From Bdellovibrio sp. KM01 (GTDB lineage Bacteria > Bdellovibrionota > Bdellovibrionia > Bdellovibrionales > Bdellovibrionaceae): a stretch of DNA of 64,000 nt. Position 1 is the first letter of the stretch. The number at the start of each line of letters is the position of its first letter. Of this stretch, positions 18,510-27,189 are shown piece by piece. The notes beneath the pieces were generated by a model that saw only the letters and a list, made by a program, of their open reading frames with translations, was not told the DNA's origin and ran no database searches. Location of the stretch: assembly GCF_013752535.1 (NCBI RefSeq), contig NZ_CP058348.1, positions 3,410,001-3,474,000 on the forward strand, read 5' to 3'. The translations under genes and the position numbers were made by a program.

Positions 18510-18884
18510 TTACTTCAGCTGTTCTACGCGTTCAGCCGGAGAAATGATATCAGTCAAACGTACACCGAACTTCTCATTCACCACCACGGCTTCACCGCGT
18601 GCGATCAATTTGTCGTTCACATAAACTTCCATTGGCTCACCCGCCAATTTGTTCAATTCAATAACGCTACCTTGAGTCAGATTCAAAAGCTCACTCACTG
18701 GCATTTTCGTACGACCCAATTCCACCGTTACTTTCAATGGAATATCCAGGATCAGATTTAGATTTCTATCTTTCACGATAGAATTACTGTTATTTTCTTT
18801 TTTCGGAGCTGCATTTTCAGCGGCCATTCCCGAAGCTTCTGCCATTAACTGATCTGCCAAGTCGTCCAATTTATCGTCTGTCAT
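18510..18884 (-). CDS. fliN: Flagellar motor switch protein FliN
   Basis: 124 residues. The C-terminal SpoA (surface presentation of antigens) domain is clear: LILDIPLKVTVELGRTKMPVSELLNLTQGSVIELNKLAGEPMEVYVNDKLIARGEAVVVNEKFGVRLTDI in pattern. The N-terminal 45 residues are acidic and variable. Forms the lower C-ring with FliM. It starts 8 bases after fliM. Confidence 0.97.
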   Translation of the reverse strand: MTDDKLDDLADQLMAEASGMAAENAAPKKENNSNSIVKDRNLNLILDIPLKVTVELGRTKMPVSELLNLTQGSVIELNKLAGEPMEVYVNDKLIARGEAVVVNEKFGVRLTDIISPAERVEQLK

Positions 18885-18892
18885 TTATCCCC

Positions 18893-19915
18893 CTACTTGA
18901 TTACCGGACGAGTCACTTGGACAGCCACGGTTCCATGATGTATTCCGTAATAACCTAAAAACTTTTTGATACCTTCAATTTCAACTTCAAATTCGCCGGT
19001 GGCATCTTGATCCAAAGGAATGACATCCCCTACTTTCAAGCCCATCATGTCACGAAGTTTGATCTCGGTTTCACCCAAGTTCACTTTGATTTCCAAATCT
19101 GTTTCCAAAAGCTGCTCTTGAATTGTAGAAGTCCACAATTTCTTGTCCGTTTGGTCACTTTCTACTTGGAAACCTGTAGATAATTTTTGCTTGATCGGCT
19201 CGATCGTTGCGTAAGGGATCACGATCGAAACCGTGCCCGATGCATTCTCAAGCTCAACGTCGAAAGTGGAGGCAATAACCACGTCAGTTGGAGGTACGAT
19301 ACCTACGAACTGTGGATTCACTTCCGTACGAACAAATGAACAACCGATTTTTTCAACTGAAGCCCAGGCCGTTTCAAGATCGTTGATCGCAAGACCCACA
19401 ACTTTTTGAACGATCTGGAGTTCGATCGGAGTAAAGTCTTTACCGTCAATTTTAGTGTATGGACGATCGGCTCCACCAAAGAAACTGTCCACCAAAGCGT
19501 AAGCCAACTTACTTTCGATTACGAAAAGAGCTGAACCACGCAAGTTACCAAAGCGCAGAACGCACATACAAGTGGGCATCGGCAACGTATTGATAAACTC
19601 ACCGAATTTCAGGAACTCCGTACCAGTCAAAGTGATCGACGCGATTTTGCGAAGAGCCGAAGACAAAGAAACACGGAAAGCTCTCATGAACTTTTCGTAA
19701 ATAACTTCCAGCTGAGGCAAACGACCGCGGATAATACGATCCTGGCTGGTTAAGTCGTAAGATATAATTTTGCGCTCTTCAACTTTACCGTTGCTGCCGC
19801 CACCGCCGCCACCTTGGCCATCATCTGACTTTGGTGAATCCGAAGAGGCAACATCCCCGTCGGAAACCGCGGCTAAAAGCGCATCAACTTCACTCTGTGA
19901 AAGAACCTGATTCAT
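18893..19915 (-). CDS. fliM: Flagellar motor switch protein FliM
   Basis: 340 residues. The N-terminus carries the CheY-P binding peptide (VLSQSEVDALLAAV), then a Gly-rich linker (GQGGGGGGSNGK), the middle CheC-like domain (YDLTSQDRIIRGRLPQLEVIYEKFMRAFR), and a C-terminal SpoA domain. It binds phosphorylated CheY and sets rotation direction; chemotaxis genes are not in the window. It starts 9 bases after fliL. Confidence 0.98.
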   Translation of the reverse strand: MNQVLSQSEVDALLAAVSDGDVASSDSPKSDDGQGGGGGGSNGKVEERKIISYDLTSQDRIIRGRLPQLEVIYEKFMRAFRVSLSSALRKIASITLTGTEFLKFGEFINTLPMPTCMCVLRFGNLRGSALFVIESKLAYALVDSFFGGADRPYTKIDGKDFTPIELQIVQKVVGLAINDLETAWASVEKIGCSFVRTEVNPQFVGIVPPTDVVIASTFDVELENASGTVSIVIPYATIEPIKQKLSTGFQVESDQTDKKLWTSTIQEQLLETDLEIKVNLGETEIKLRDMMGLKVGDVIPLDQDATGEFEVEIEGIKKFLGYYGIHHGTVAVQVTRPVIK

Positions 19916-19924
19916 AGCCCTGCC

Positions 19925-20455
19925 TTAGTTGTATAAGAACTCAGTAAAGAGCACGTTTGAAATCTTCCCTTGAACCAGGAAGGAGTTAATCGTGTCTTTG
20001 ATTTCATTTTTCAAACTGTCACGACCCTCACGAGTCGACACTTCTTCGTATGTTTTAGAAGAAAGAATAATGATAATGATGTCGCGGATTTGCGCTTTAC
20101 GCTTGTCGATTTCTTCCGCAGCCTTTTCGCCTTTCAGCTCAAGCTCGATATTGACCTTGGCAACACGACGACCTTTGGAACCTGCAAGATTGACGATGAA
20201 TGTTTCAAGTGGAACGACTTTACCGACCAACTCTTTTTCTTCAGCTTCTTCTTTATGTTGAGCTTCAGCTTCACCTTTAATTACATGTTCAATTTTAGGC
20301 TCGGCTGCTTCTTTCTGCTTGTTTTTATAAAGCATGAAGCCCACGCCTGCGACGATGAGCATATTGATCACTGCTAGAGCGATAAGAAGTATGGGCTTTT
20401 GTCCTGAACCGCCAGACGGAGCTGCTTCAGCTGCCGCCGCTTTTTCTTCTGCCAT
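19925..20455 (-). CDS. fliL: Flagellar basal body protein FliL
   Basis: 176 residues. Ala-rich N-terminus, one membrane helix (ILLIALAVINMLIVAGVGFML, about 22-42), a highly charged linker, and a periplasmic stomatin-like domain ending in IKDTINSFLVQGKISNVLFTEFLYN. It supports stator function. It is the first gene of the operon; GGAGG lies 4-5 bases before the ATG. Confidence 0.95.
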   Translation of the reverse strand: MAEEKAAAAEAAPSGGSGQKPILLIALAVINMLIVAGVGFMLYKNKQKEAAEPKIEHVIKGEAEAQHKEEAEEKELVGKVVPLETFIVNLAGSKGRRVAKVNIELELKGEKAAEEIDKRKAQIRDIIIIILSSKTYEEVSTREGRDSLKNEIKDTINSFLVQGKISNVLFTEFLYN

Positions 20456-20750
20456 TCATCCTCCATGATGAACGACCACAGATGGGAGTGGTCTCATGGA
20501 AATTGTAAGCAACTGGAATGCCAACACGCCTTCGGTCCAGGCACCTGTCCTGCGGTCTAACATATTTGATTACAGGCAATTTTTGCCCCTGGGGAAAATG
20601 TTTCCCTACAAAATTTTTATGACGGTAGTCAAAAGTTTGGCGAGGCAAAGTTGACTGTGTCTCTTGTCAGGCCCAGACCTAGGTCTATAGTGAGAACCCC
20701 CTGACAGGTTCATAATAAAAGAGGGTCCACGCATAAAAAAGGAGATCTTT
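20456..20750. promoter_or_regulatory. Divergent control region of the flagellar operon
   Basis: No gene. It separates fliL (leftward) from the 20751 gene (rightward) and must hold both promoters. Visible structure: small hairpins GGCAA-ttt-TTGCC and GGGAAA-atg-TTTCCC near 20574-20608, and a nested palindrome in which TGTCAGG and CCTGACA flank AGACCTAGGTCT (about 20665-20706). The last could be an operator. I cannot assign -35/-10 boxes with confidence. Confidence 0.5.
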
Positions 20751-21062
20751 ATGGATAATCAAAATCAAACCGTGGGAGGCCTTCAAAGCAAATTCGGAGA
20801 AATGTCCTCCGCACTAAAAGCTCAATTCGCAAACTTGAATCTTTCAGATGCTCAAATCAGAGACGCCTTAAAAAGTCCTGATGATTTAATTAATATGATC
20901 TGCGAAAAAACCGGCATGTCCAAAGAAGCCGCCACAGAAAAAGTTCATTCCTTGATGGCCAAATACAACATCACCGATGAGCAGGCAAAAGGCTTTATGG
21001 CCCGCTGGGGTGAAAAAGTCGAACACGGCATTGAAACAATCAAATCAAAATTCACCCATTAG
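20751..21062 (+). CDS. Small helical cytosolic protein of unknown function
   Basis: 103 residues, no signal peptide, mostly amphipathic helix. Two similar helical units can be seen (LKAQFANLNLSDAQIRDALKSPDDLINMI and MAKYNITDEQAKGFMARW). A strong ribosome binding site (AAGGAGA, 6 bases before the ATG) suggests high expression. It is not obviously CsbD or any other stress family. It diverges from the flagellar operon, but a motility role is not shown. Confidence 0.7.
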   Translation: MDNQNQTVGGLQSKFGEMSSALKAQFANLNLSDAQIRDALKSPDDLINMICEKTGMSKEAATEKVHSLMAKYNITDEQAKGFMARWGEKVEHGIETIKSKFTH

Positions 21063-21080
21063 TTCAGTCAGGCTTTCTTA

Positions 21081-21118
21081 ATGGATTTATCCTAACCATC
21101 TGGTTAGGATAAATCCAT
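21081..21118 (+). promoter_or_regulatory. Perfect 38-base palindrome overlapping the next start codon
   Basis: Arms of 18 bases (21081-21098 and 21101-21118) with a 2-base centre, starting ATGGATTTATCC. The right arm contains AGGAT and the first two bases of the ATG at 21117. In RNA this hairpin would bury the ribosome binding site and start codon of the DUF2914 gene. It has no U-tract, so it is a poor terminator. Confidence 0.85.
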
Positions 21119-22211
21119 GACATCACTGAAACAACGCCTTCTCGATTACTACGAAAAAAATGAAACCAAAGTGGACATCGCCTTTTTCCTGGGCGGATTT
21201 ATATTCGATGTTCTGACTCTTTCAGATATCGATGATCCCTTAAGTATCGTGCAACAGGTGGTGTACCTTGGAGTCATCGGTTTGATCTTATTCTATGACT
21301 TCTTAAACACCCACAACTTAGTCACAATCTCCCCGCGTGTTTCAAAATATTGGGAATATCGAAATCTGGCCGTGCATTTCCTTTTGGGAAGCTTGCTTAG
21401 TGTCTATTCGTTGTTCTTTCTAAAAAGTGCTTCGATCTTTTCATCGATCGTGTTTGTTGTATTGATGATGGGTATCATGGTGGCTAACGAACTTAAAAGC
21501 GTTCAGAAGGCCGCTGTCGATCTAAAAGTCGCCTTGTACGTTATCTGCCTGTTTGCATTTTTCTCAATGACTATTCCGGTGCTCTTAGGTTTTGTGGGAG
21601 TGACAACGTTCCTGCTGTCTATTGCCCTGACGGCTGCGGTAATTTATGGCGCGTTTGCTTTACTAACCAAAAAAGTTCAAAACAAAAAACTCCTGCTAAG
21701 AACTTTGGCCGTTCCCGGCTTCGGCGTTCTAGGATTGTTTCTGGTTTTGTACTTCATCGGCTGGATTCCACCTGTGCCTCTATCGGTGCAGAACATGGGC
21801 ATTTATCACAACATTGAAAAGTCTGACGGGAATTACCTGCTATCCCATGAAAACCCTTCCTGGAGATTCTGGAAAACAGGAGATCAGGAATTTTTGGCAG
21901 AGCCCGGAGATAAAATTTACTTCTTTGCGCAGATCTACTCCCCTGCACGCTTTAGTGATTCCGTTATTGTTCATTGGTATTACAAAGATCCGCGCCAGGG
22001 TTGGATCAGCACCGACAAAGTTCCGATGAAAATTTCTGGCGGCAGAAAAAATGGCTTCAGAGGATTCGCCGTAAAACAGAATTACGCCGCGGGCGAGGGA
22101 CGCGTCAGTATTGAAACCACTGACGGTCGCGAAATTGGTCGTATTTACTTTAATGTGATGAAGAATGAAATGTCCTCGGAAAATCGCACCTTCACCACCG
22201 ACGTTATGTAA
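21117..22211 (+). CDS. Multi-pass membrane protein with C-terminal DUF2914 domain
   Basis: 364 residues. Residues 20-235 hold about seven membrane helices (e.g. VVYLGVIGLILFYDFL, FHLL-type segments, LAVPGFGVLGLFLVLYFIGWI). The C-terminal 120 residues match DUF2914: EFLAEPGDKIYFFAQIYSP, VIVHWYYKDPRQGW, the GRKNGFRGFAVKQNYAAGEGRVSIET block, and IGRIYFNV. The outer domain probably lies in the periplasm. Function unknown. Its start lies inside a strong hairpin. It converges on suhB. Confidence 0.82.
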   Translation: MTSLKQRLLDYYEKNETKVDIAFFLGGFIFDVLTLSDIDDPLSIVQQVVYLGVIGLILFYDFLNTHNLVTISPRVSKYWEYRNLAVHFLLGSLLSVYSLFFLKSASIFSSIVFVVLMMGIMVANELKSVQKAAVDLKVALYVICLFAFFSMTIPVLLGFVGVTTFLLSIALTAAVIYGAFALLTKKVQNKKLLLRTLAVPGFGVLGLFLVLYFIGWIPPVPLSVQNMGIYHNIEKSDGNYLLSHENPSWRFWKTGDQEFLAEPGDKIYFFAQIYSPARFSDSVIVHWYYKDPRQGWISTDKVPMKISGGRKNGFRGFAVKQNYAAGEGRVSIETTDGREIGRIYFNVMKNEMSSENRTFTTDVM

Positions 22212-22216
22212 AAAAA

Positions 22217-23056
22217 CTAATTCGTTTCTTTGCTGATGTGTGGAGCAAATGCAGTTTGCAGTTGCTTCACAATTGCGGCAGGCCCCGCGATAATTGAATT
22301 CTTATACGGATTATATTTTTCTCCGCGATAGGTTTCAACAATCCCACCCGCCTCTTCAACCAACAGAATTCCCGCAGCGGCATCCCACGGTTGAATATTG
22401 CGCTCCCAATATCCGTCAAACACTCCGCGTGCGACTTGCGCTAGATCATAAGCTGCAGCACCTGGGCGGCGCACCCCGCGTGCTTTGCGAACAACGTCCG
22501 TGAAAATTTTAAGTTGTTCAGAAATCACGTGCTCGTGTTCTGCCACGAATCCTGTGGCCAACAGGGCATCTTCCAATTTTTCATTTTTAGTGATGGAAAG
22601 TCTGCGACCATTCACGAAAGCACCCTCACCGCGAATCGCTGTGTAGGTTTCATTCAGCATCGGAACATCAATCACTGCGAGCTGAATCTGTCCGTTGATT
22701 TCCAAACCCAAGCTGATACAAAAAATTGGAAAGCGATGAATGTAGTTCGTTGTTCCATCCAATGGATCCAAAATCCAACGCCCGCGCGCCCCTGCGGTTT
22801 CCCACTGGACTTTCGCCCCAGCGGCATAAGATTCCTCTCCAAGAAACTCTATGTCAGGAAAATTTTTCTTAAGGTAGTCCGAGATGACTCGTTCTGATTC
22901 TTTGTCGGCCTCAGACACAAGTCCAGCCTGGAATTTGTGCTCAATGTGCTCTAAGTTACCGAAATAATTGAGAAGGACTTCTCTGCCAAGGCTCACCGCC
23001 TTGATGGCCGTACCTAAGACCTGCTTCCAATCTGTTGATTTTACGCTGCTTTCCAC
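22217..23056 (-). CDS. suhB: Inositol monophosphatase family protein
   Basis: 279 residues from the GTG at 23056, chosen because GAGGT sits 5 bases before it; a GTG 12 bases further out has none. Metal-dependent phosphatase: EFLGEES, WILDPLDGTTNYIHRFPIFC (metal site DPLDGT), and WDAAAGILLVEEAGG are the family's three motifs. Substrate may be inositol-1-phosphate or a related sugar phosphate; in enterics SuhB also binds the transcription machinery. It stands alone. Confidence 0.92.
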   Translation of the reverse strand: MESSVKSTDWKQVLGTAIKAVSLGREVLLNYFGNLEHIEHKFQAGLVSEADKESERVISDYLKKNFPDIEFLGEESYAAGAKVQWETAGARGRWILDPLDGTTNYIHRFPIFCISLGLEINGQIQLAVIDVPMLNETYTAIRGEGAFVNGRRLSITKNEKLEDALLATGFVAEHEHVISEQLKIFTDVVRKARGVRRPGAAAYDLAQVARGVFDGYWERNIQPWDAAAGILLVEEAGGIVETYRGEKYNPYKNSIIAGPAAIVKQLQTAFAPHISKETN

Positions 23057-23190
23057 GATGTACCTCACAAGTCAGGACCGTCAGGTTATTGACCGGTTCC
23101 AGGACTTAAAGCTACCATGGATATAAGGCCAAAGGAAGGGCCCTAAACTTAAGCATTTACGCGGGTTTTAACACTATGAGGATTCAAAAA

Positions 23191-24000
23191 ATGGCAGCGA
23201 AATCAGATACGGTTGTAAAACTAGTGATAGTTTTGTTCATCTCTCTTCTTTCTTTTTCGGTGGGCTTATTCGCCGGTAAAAACTTTAGTGACAACCAACA
23301 CACGATTTCACAACTTGAGCCATCTAAAACAGCAACGCGTGAAGTGGCTTCTGAGCACGGTGCAACTGCAACTGAATCTAAATCCGGTGCGATGACTGAC
23401 GAAGAGATCGCGAAACTTGCTGAAGAGTTCGTTGCTGACGAAAAACCAGTGGCTGCAGGTCACGGTGAAACAGCAGCTGGTCACGGCGAAGCGGCTCCCG
23501 CTGCTGGTCACGGTGAGACAGCTCCAGCACACGGTGCTCCCGCTAAAACTGAAACTGCAAAACACGGTGAAGCTCCAGCCGCTCATGGCGCTCCAGTAGC
23601 AGCCGCGGATCACGGTGCAAAAGCAGAACCTTCTTCTGTAGCAAAAGATCTGGCAGCTGGTAAAGCTCCACAAACTCGCACCGCTCCTGCTGCAAAATCA
23701 GCAACTGCTGAATCACGCATTCCTTCTTCATTGCCACAAAACGTAGCGCAATACACGGTTGGTAAATTCACAGTGCAAGTAGCTTCTTATGCTGATGAAG
23801 CGGAAGCACAAAAATTTGCTTCTGATCTGAAAACTAAAGGTTATAGCGCTTTCTACGTACCAGCGAACATCAAAGGTAAAACTTGGTTCCGTGTCAGCGT
23901 AGGTCAATTCGCAACTTCTAAAGAAGCTGCTTCTTACAGAACTGAATTGATCAGCAAAGCAAAAGTTTCTTCTGCAATCGTTCAAAAAATTACCGAGTAA
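23191..24000 (+). CDS. SPOR-domain inner-membrane protein with His-Gly repeats
   Basis: About 269 residues from the ATG at 23191 (AGGA 8 bases upstream); an in-frame ATG at 23176 is possible. One N-terminal membrane helix (LVIVLFISLLSFSVGLFAG), then a periplasmic linker (about 50-180) with about ten HG dipeptides in GHGETA/AHGAP-type units, and a C-terminal SPOR domain (YTVGKFTVQVASYADEAEAQKFASDL to the end) that binds glycan stripped of stem peptides at division sites. The layout resembles FtsN or DedD, but E. coli FtsN's essential helix is not recognisable. A terminator follows. Confidence 0.88.
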   Translation: MAAKSDTVVKLVIVLFISLLSFSVGLFAGKNFSDNQHTISQLEPSKTATREVASEHGATATESKSGAMTDEEIAKLAEEFVADEKPVAAGHGETAAGHGEAAPAAGHGETAPAHGAPAKTETAKHGEAPAAHGAPVAAADHGAKAEPSSVAKDLAAGKAPQTRTAPAAKSATAESRIPSSLPQNVAQYTVGKFTVQVASYADEAEAQKFASDLKTKGYSAFYVPANIKGKTWFRVSVGQFATSKEAASYRTELISKAKVSSAIVQKITE

Positions 24001-24058
24001 TCTTCCTTACTCGGTCAACTCCGACTACACCGGAGTGCACACATTCAAAACTCGCAAA

Positions 24059-24092
24059 AAAAACCCCATCTTTGATCAGATGGGGTTTTTTG
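24059..24092 (+). terminator. Rho-independent terminator
   Basis: Perfect 13-base stem (AAAAACCCCATCT with AGATGGGGTTTTT), 6-base loop, T-run after it and A-run before, so it can serve both the SPOR gene and the leftward methyltransferase gene that ends at 24114. Confidence 0.9.
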
Positions 24093-24113
24093 TTTTAAAG
24101 GTGTTCTTTGAAC

Positions 24114-24953
24114 TTATTTAGAGGACGTCGCCGTCGAAAAACGCATGGCCATCTCCTTCAAGTTAAGCTCTTCCAGAATCCAATTCAAACGATCGGCCGC
24201 ACGCTGGCGAGGGCCTTCTTTCTTAGTGGCAATGATCAGTTCGTTTTTCATGGAATGTTCGAACCCGACAAGCTCCGTCACAGTGACTTGATAACCATGG
24301 GCTTCCAATCTAAGACTGCGCAAAACATTCGTCAAATGACTCCCGAATTCACGGGTGTGAATAGGGTGACGCCAAACTTCTGTAAGTGGGCTTGCAAGTT
24401 GTTTGGCTTTATTTTGACGAAGGACTTTGGCCATTTCGGCCTGACAACACGGAACTAGTACGATGTGCTTCGCTTGCTTCTTCAATGCAAAATCAATGGC
24501 GTCATCGGTCGCCGTATCGCAAGCATGCAGGGCTGTAACCAAACCGATTTTTTCCGGCAAGAGTTTAGATTCAGTGGCTTCCGCCACCAACAAAGGCAGG
24601 AAAGACATGTTCGGAAAGTCTAACTTTCCCTGTAGCTCGACGGATTTCTTAACAAGCTCGTCACGCGTTTCAATACCGTACACATGACCTTTGCTTGCTA
24701 GATTTTTAAAGAACAAATCATAGATGATAAAACCCAGGTAAGACTTGCCAGCGCCATGATCCACCAATGTCACGTCGTCGCCAGATGCTTGAAGATCTTT
24801 CAGCAACGGCTCGATGAAATTATACAGGTGATACACCTGCTTCAATTTTCGACGACTGTCTTGATTAATTTTTCCGTCACGGGTCAGAATGTGAAGTTCT
24901 TTAAGTAACTCGATCGATTGACCGTCGCGCATTTCTTCTAAGGGCTTTTTCAT
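24114..24953 (-). CDS. SAM-dependent methyltransferase (Methyltransf_32 type)
   Basis: 279 residues. The SAM-binding motif is TLVDHGAGKSYLGFIIYDLF (about 82-101); VYGIETRDELVKKS is motif II; LVTALHACDTATDDAIDFALKK and HIVLVPCCQAEM are typical of the METTL25/Methyltransf_32 group. The target is unknown; the conserved HACD and PCC segments are family marks. No signal peptide. It starts with a short gap from the outer-membrane protein gene and may share its transcript. Confidence 0.85.
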   Translation of the reverse strand: MKKPLEEMRDGQSIELLKELHILTRDGKINQDSRRKLKQVYHLYNFIEPLLKDLQASGDDVTLVDHGAGKSYLGFIIYDLFFKNLASKGHVYGIETRDELVKKSVELQGKLDFPNMSFLPLLVAEATESKLLPEKIGLVTALHACDTATDDAIDFALKKQAKHIVLVPCCQAEMAKVLRQNKAKQLASPLTEVWRHPIHTREFGSHLTNVLRSLRLEAHGYQVTVTELVGFEHSMKNELIIATKKEGPRQRAADRLNWILEELNLKEMAMRFSTATSSK

Positions 24954-24988
24954 GCATCGCTTCTATCTGTTATTGTTCGAAAAGTACA

Positions 24989-25627
24989 CTACCAAGCGTA
25001 ATAAATTCCGGTACGAATAACGCCACCGAAAGTGGGATTCGGATCCAGCTCCTGCCCGATCAAACCGCGGCCTTCAGCGGCGGCGATGACTCCGAAATAT
25101 TTTGTAAAGTCATAAGAAATATCCGCACCCGCGGCAAGACCACTTAAAAACTTCCCACCGGTGGAGTCCTTCTGACTGGTGCCAGACAAAGTCGTCGTTA
25201 CGTCTTCTTTGTACGTTCCAAGACTGCCACCACCGTATACGGAAACGCGCATGGATTTTTTCTGCAGACGCCACAAATGCCAGCGTCCCCACAGCAACAT
25301 TTCCTCGTGATCGCGCTTGATATTCAAAGTGGGATTGCCACTTTCTTCGGTGAACTTGGAATATTCAAACAAAACAGACCAGGCATTCGTGCGATAGGCA
25401 AAGCTTAAATTCTGAGGTTTTTGCTCGATGTAGTTATCAGCCGAGTCTTTTTCATAGCGAATGTCCATCGCCAATGGATAAAGCTGCAACTGATTCAGCT
25501 TTGGAATCAGTACAGGACGTTTCATGCGGGTCTCTTGCGGTGCCGACGCAGCCGCTGGCGTCGCTGCGGTTTGCGCAAACGCATTCATCCCAATCAAAAA
25601 AGACATCATGGCTAAAACTAATTTCAT
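24989..25627 (-). CDS. Outer-membrane beta-barrel protein
   Basis: 212 residues with signal peptide (MKLVLAMMSFLIGMNAFA). The mature part has alternating amphipathic strands (YPLAMDIRYEKDSA, WSVLFEYSKFTEES, MRVSVYGGGSLGTY, AAGADISYDF, GGVIRTGIYYAW) and ends in an aromatic residue, as expected for a barrel inserted by Bam. Its ATG overlaps the stop of the lipoprotein metalloprotease gene by 4 bases, so the two are translationally coupled and probably act together at the outer membrane. Confidence 0.8.
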   Translation of the reverse strand: MKLVLAMMSFLIGMNAFAQTAATPAAASAPQETRMKRPVLIPKLNQLQLYPLAMDIRYEKDSADNYIEQKPQNLSFAYRTNAWSVLFEYSKFTEESGNPTLNIKRDHEEMLLWGRWHLWRLQKKSMRVSVYGGGSLGTYKEDVTTTLSGTSQKDSTGGKFLSGLAAGADISYDFTKYFGVIAAAEGRGLIGQELDPNPTFGGVIRTGIYYAW

Positions 25628-26973
25628 TTCTTAGCCTCTGTCAGATCATAGCGTTTTGCAGACGCCACACACGTCTTGGCTGTGTTCTCTTCAGTCGAGT
25701 TCACAACCTCTGCCAGGAATTCACATTCCTTTTGATTCAAATCCGGAATCACGCTGGCAAGTACAGACAGAAAACGTGTCGGAGGATAGTAACCTTGAGA
25801 ATCTGTGTCGATAAAATCCTGACGATAGACCGGCAACGCTGCCACGATCCATTTAGCAACTTCCTTACGCATCTCTTGGTGATCCACGTTGCGTGCATCC
25901 GCCGCTGTTTCTGTGAAAAGTTTTAACAAGCGAGAATACTGCGTGCCCAGACGGTAAGATTTATCGCGCATATCATCTTCATATTGCGAGCGGTCTCTGT
26001 AGTTTACATAAGCTGCTGAAAAATCACGGAAGCGTTCCGCCTTCACCAGACTTACCACTTCATAGTCCGCGACATTCAACGTGCGAAGCCCCTTAAACGC
26101 TGGCAAAGAAGACGCAATAAAATCAGGGTCACCGGTATAAACCCAACCCCACACGTCCGCCAAACCTTCATTCAAAGCACGGTGGAAATAACGATTGTAA
26201 TAACGCTTCACCAGTTTTTCGGAGATAACCACAGCGCGACCGTGACCTTTTTTAAGACCTCCATCGTCAACTCGAGGATTTACCGCCGCATCTGAAGCTT
26301 CCTCCACGATACCAGCCGCTTTCATAAAGCCATTGCGATCATGGATAGAGCCCGTGTCTGTTTGATTGTTATCACTTGGATCGTCAAAGCCCTTCATCAC
26401 AAGTTTGAAAAACAACGAGTGAAAGTGCTCATGCGCCAAGATCCCGCCGTTCACAGCGATAGGAAGATTTTCTTTTGTGTACGGTACGATCAAAATAGAA
26501 TCCGTCGTTCCGTCGTAAAGAGCATTATTTGTAAGACCACTGGATTCACGAACCGCCACGCCGATATCACGCGGCCAGTGATTCACTCCGCCCGCACCCA
26601 CTGCTTCATCCAGTTTTGCTAGATTTTGCATATGAGAATAAATCGCCACCAACTGCTGACTTTGCTCATTGGCAGGAACGTATTTGCCTTCGGAATTTTT
26701 AATGAAGCGACCTTGAGGAGAAGGACCGTTTAAGCGATTGTCCAAAATACGCGGGCTGATAAAAAAACGAACGAAACGTCCGGAAACCTCACGCAAGTTA
26801 TCCAAGCCTGAAAGCTCGATGAATTTCAGCGTGTACCCACTTTTGCTATCATTCACAGGAGAAAGAACTTCGACCGAGCCCGAAACTTGGGACGTTTCCT
26901 CTTGGCCAGAGCATGCTGTGACAGCCATAGCCAACAAAACGACGGCAGTGATTTTAGGAAGAACGCGCTTCAC
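25624..26973 (-). CDS. Lipoprotein with HExxH zinc metalloprotease signature
   Basis: 449 residues from the GTG at 26973 (GAGAGG 5 bases upstream). Lipobox VTAC gives lipid attachment at Cys 21. A zinc-protease site is visible: HEHFH at about 181-185 in GGILAHEHFHSLFF, followed about 85 residues later by ALNEGLADVWGW, which supplies a likely third zinc ligand (Glu) and the Asp seen in gluzincins such as thermolysin and fungalysin. I cannot assign a MEROPS family. It probably acts on the outer membrane facing the periplasm or outside. Coupled to the beta-barrel gene that follows. Confidence 0.75.
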   Translation of the reverse strand: MKRVLPKITAVVLLAMAVTACSGQEETSQVSGSVEVLSPVNDSKSGYTLKFIELSGLDNLREVSGRFVRFFISPRILDNRLNGPSPQGRFIKNSEGKYVPANEQSQQLVAIYSHMQNLAKLDEAVGAGGVNHWPRDIGVAVRESSGLTNNALYDGTTDSILIVPYTKENLPIAVNGGILAHEHFHSLFFKLVMKGFDDPSDNNQTDTGSIHDRNGFMKAAGIVEEASDAAVNPRVDDGGLKKGHGRAVVISEKLVKRYYNRYFHRALNEGLADVWGWVYTGDPDFIASSLPAFKGLRTLNVADYEVVSLVKAERFRDFSAAYVNYRDRSQYEDDMRDKSYRLGTQYSRLLKLFTETAADARNVDHQEMRKEVAKWIVAALPVYRQDFIDTDSQGYYPPTRFLSVLASVIPDLNQKECEFLAEVVNSTEENTAKTCVASAKRYDLTEAKK

Positions 26974-27074
26974 AAAGTCCTCTCCAGGCACTATAAAAAA
27001 GGTGCCCCGGCTGGTCTTCGACCAAATGCGTTATAGTTTTAGCGGAAGTTCACAAAAAACTCAATGATAACTTA

Positions 27075-27099
27075 GGGATAGACAAACTTTGTCAGTCCC
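27075..27099. repeat. Small hairpin upstream of helicase gene
   Basis: GGGA...GACAAA-C-TTTGTC...TCCC nested palindrome in the 216-base gap between two divergent genes. A second G/C-rich hairpin-forming stretch (CGCC...GGCG) lies near 27122-27140. Possible operator; nothing else seen in the gap. Confidence 0.4.
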
Positions 27100-27189
27100 A
27101 CTAAAACTTCGACAGTCACCTACGCCAAGGCTACGGCGCCCAGGGCCGCCAGGTTTCTTTTAGAAATTCGCTGGAATGAGGAGCATCTT

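Noticed and set aside
23450-23640. Short direct repeats that could look like a CRISPR array
   Set aside because: They are in-frame codons for the HG-rich linker of the SPOR protein, with irregular spacing and no unique spacers.
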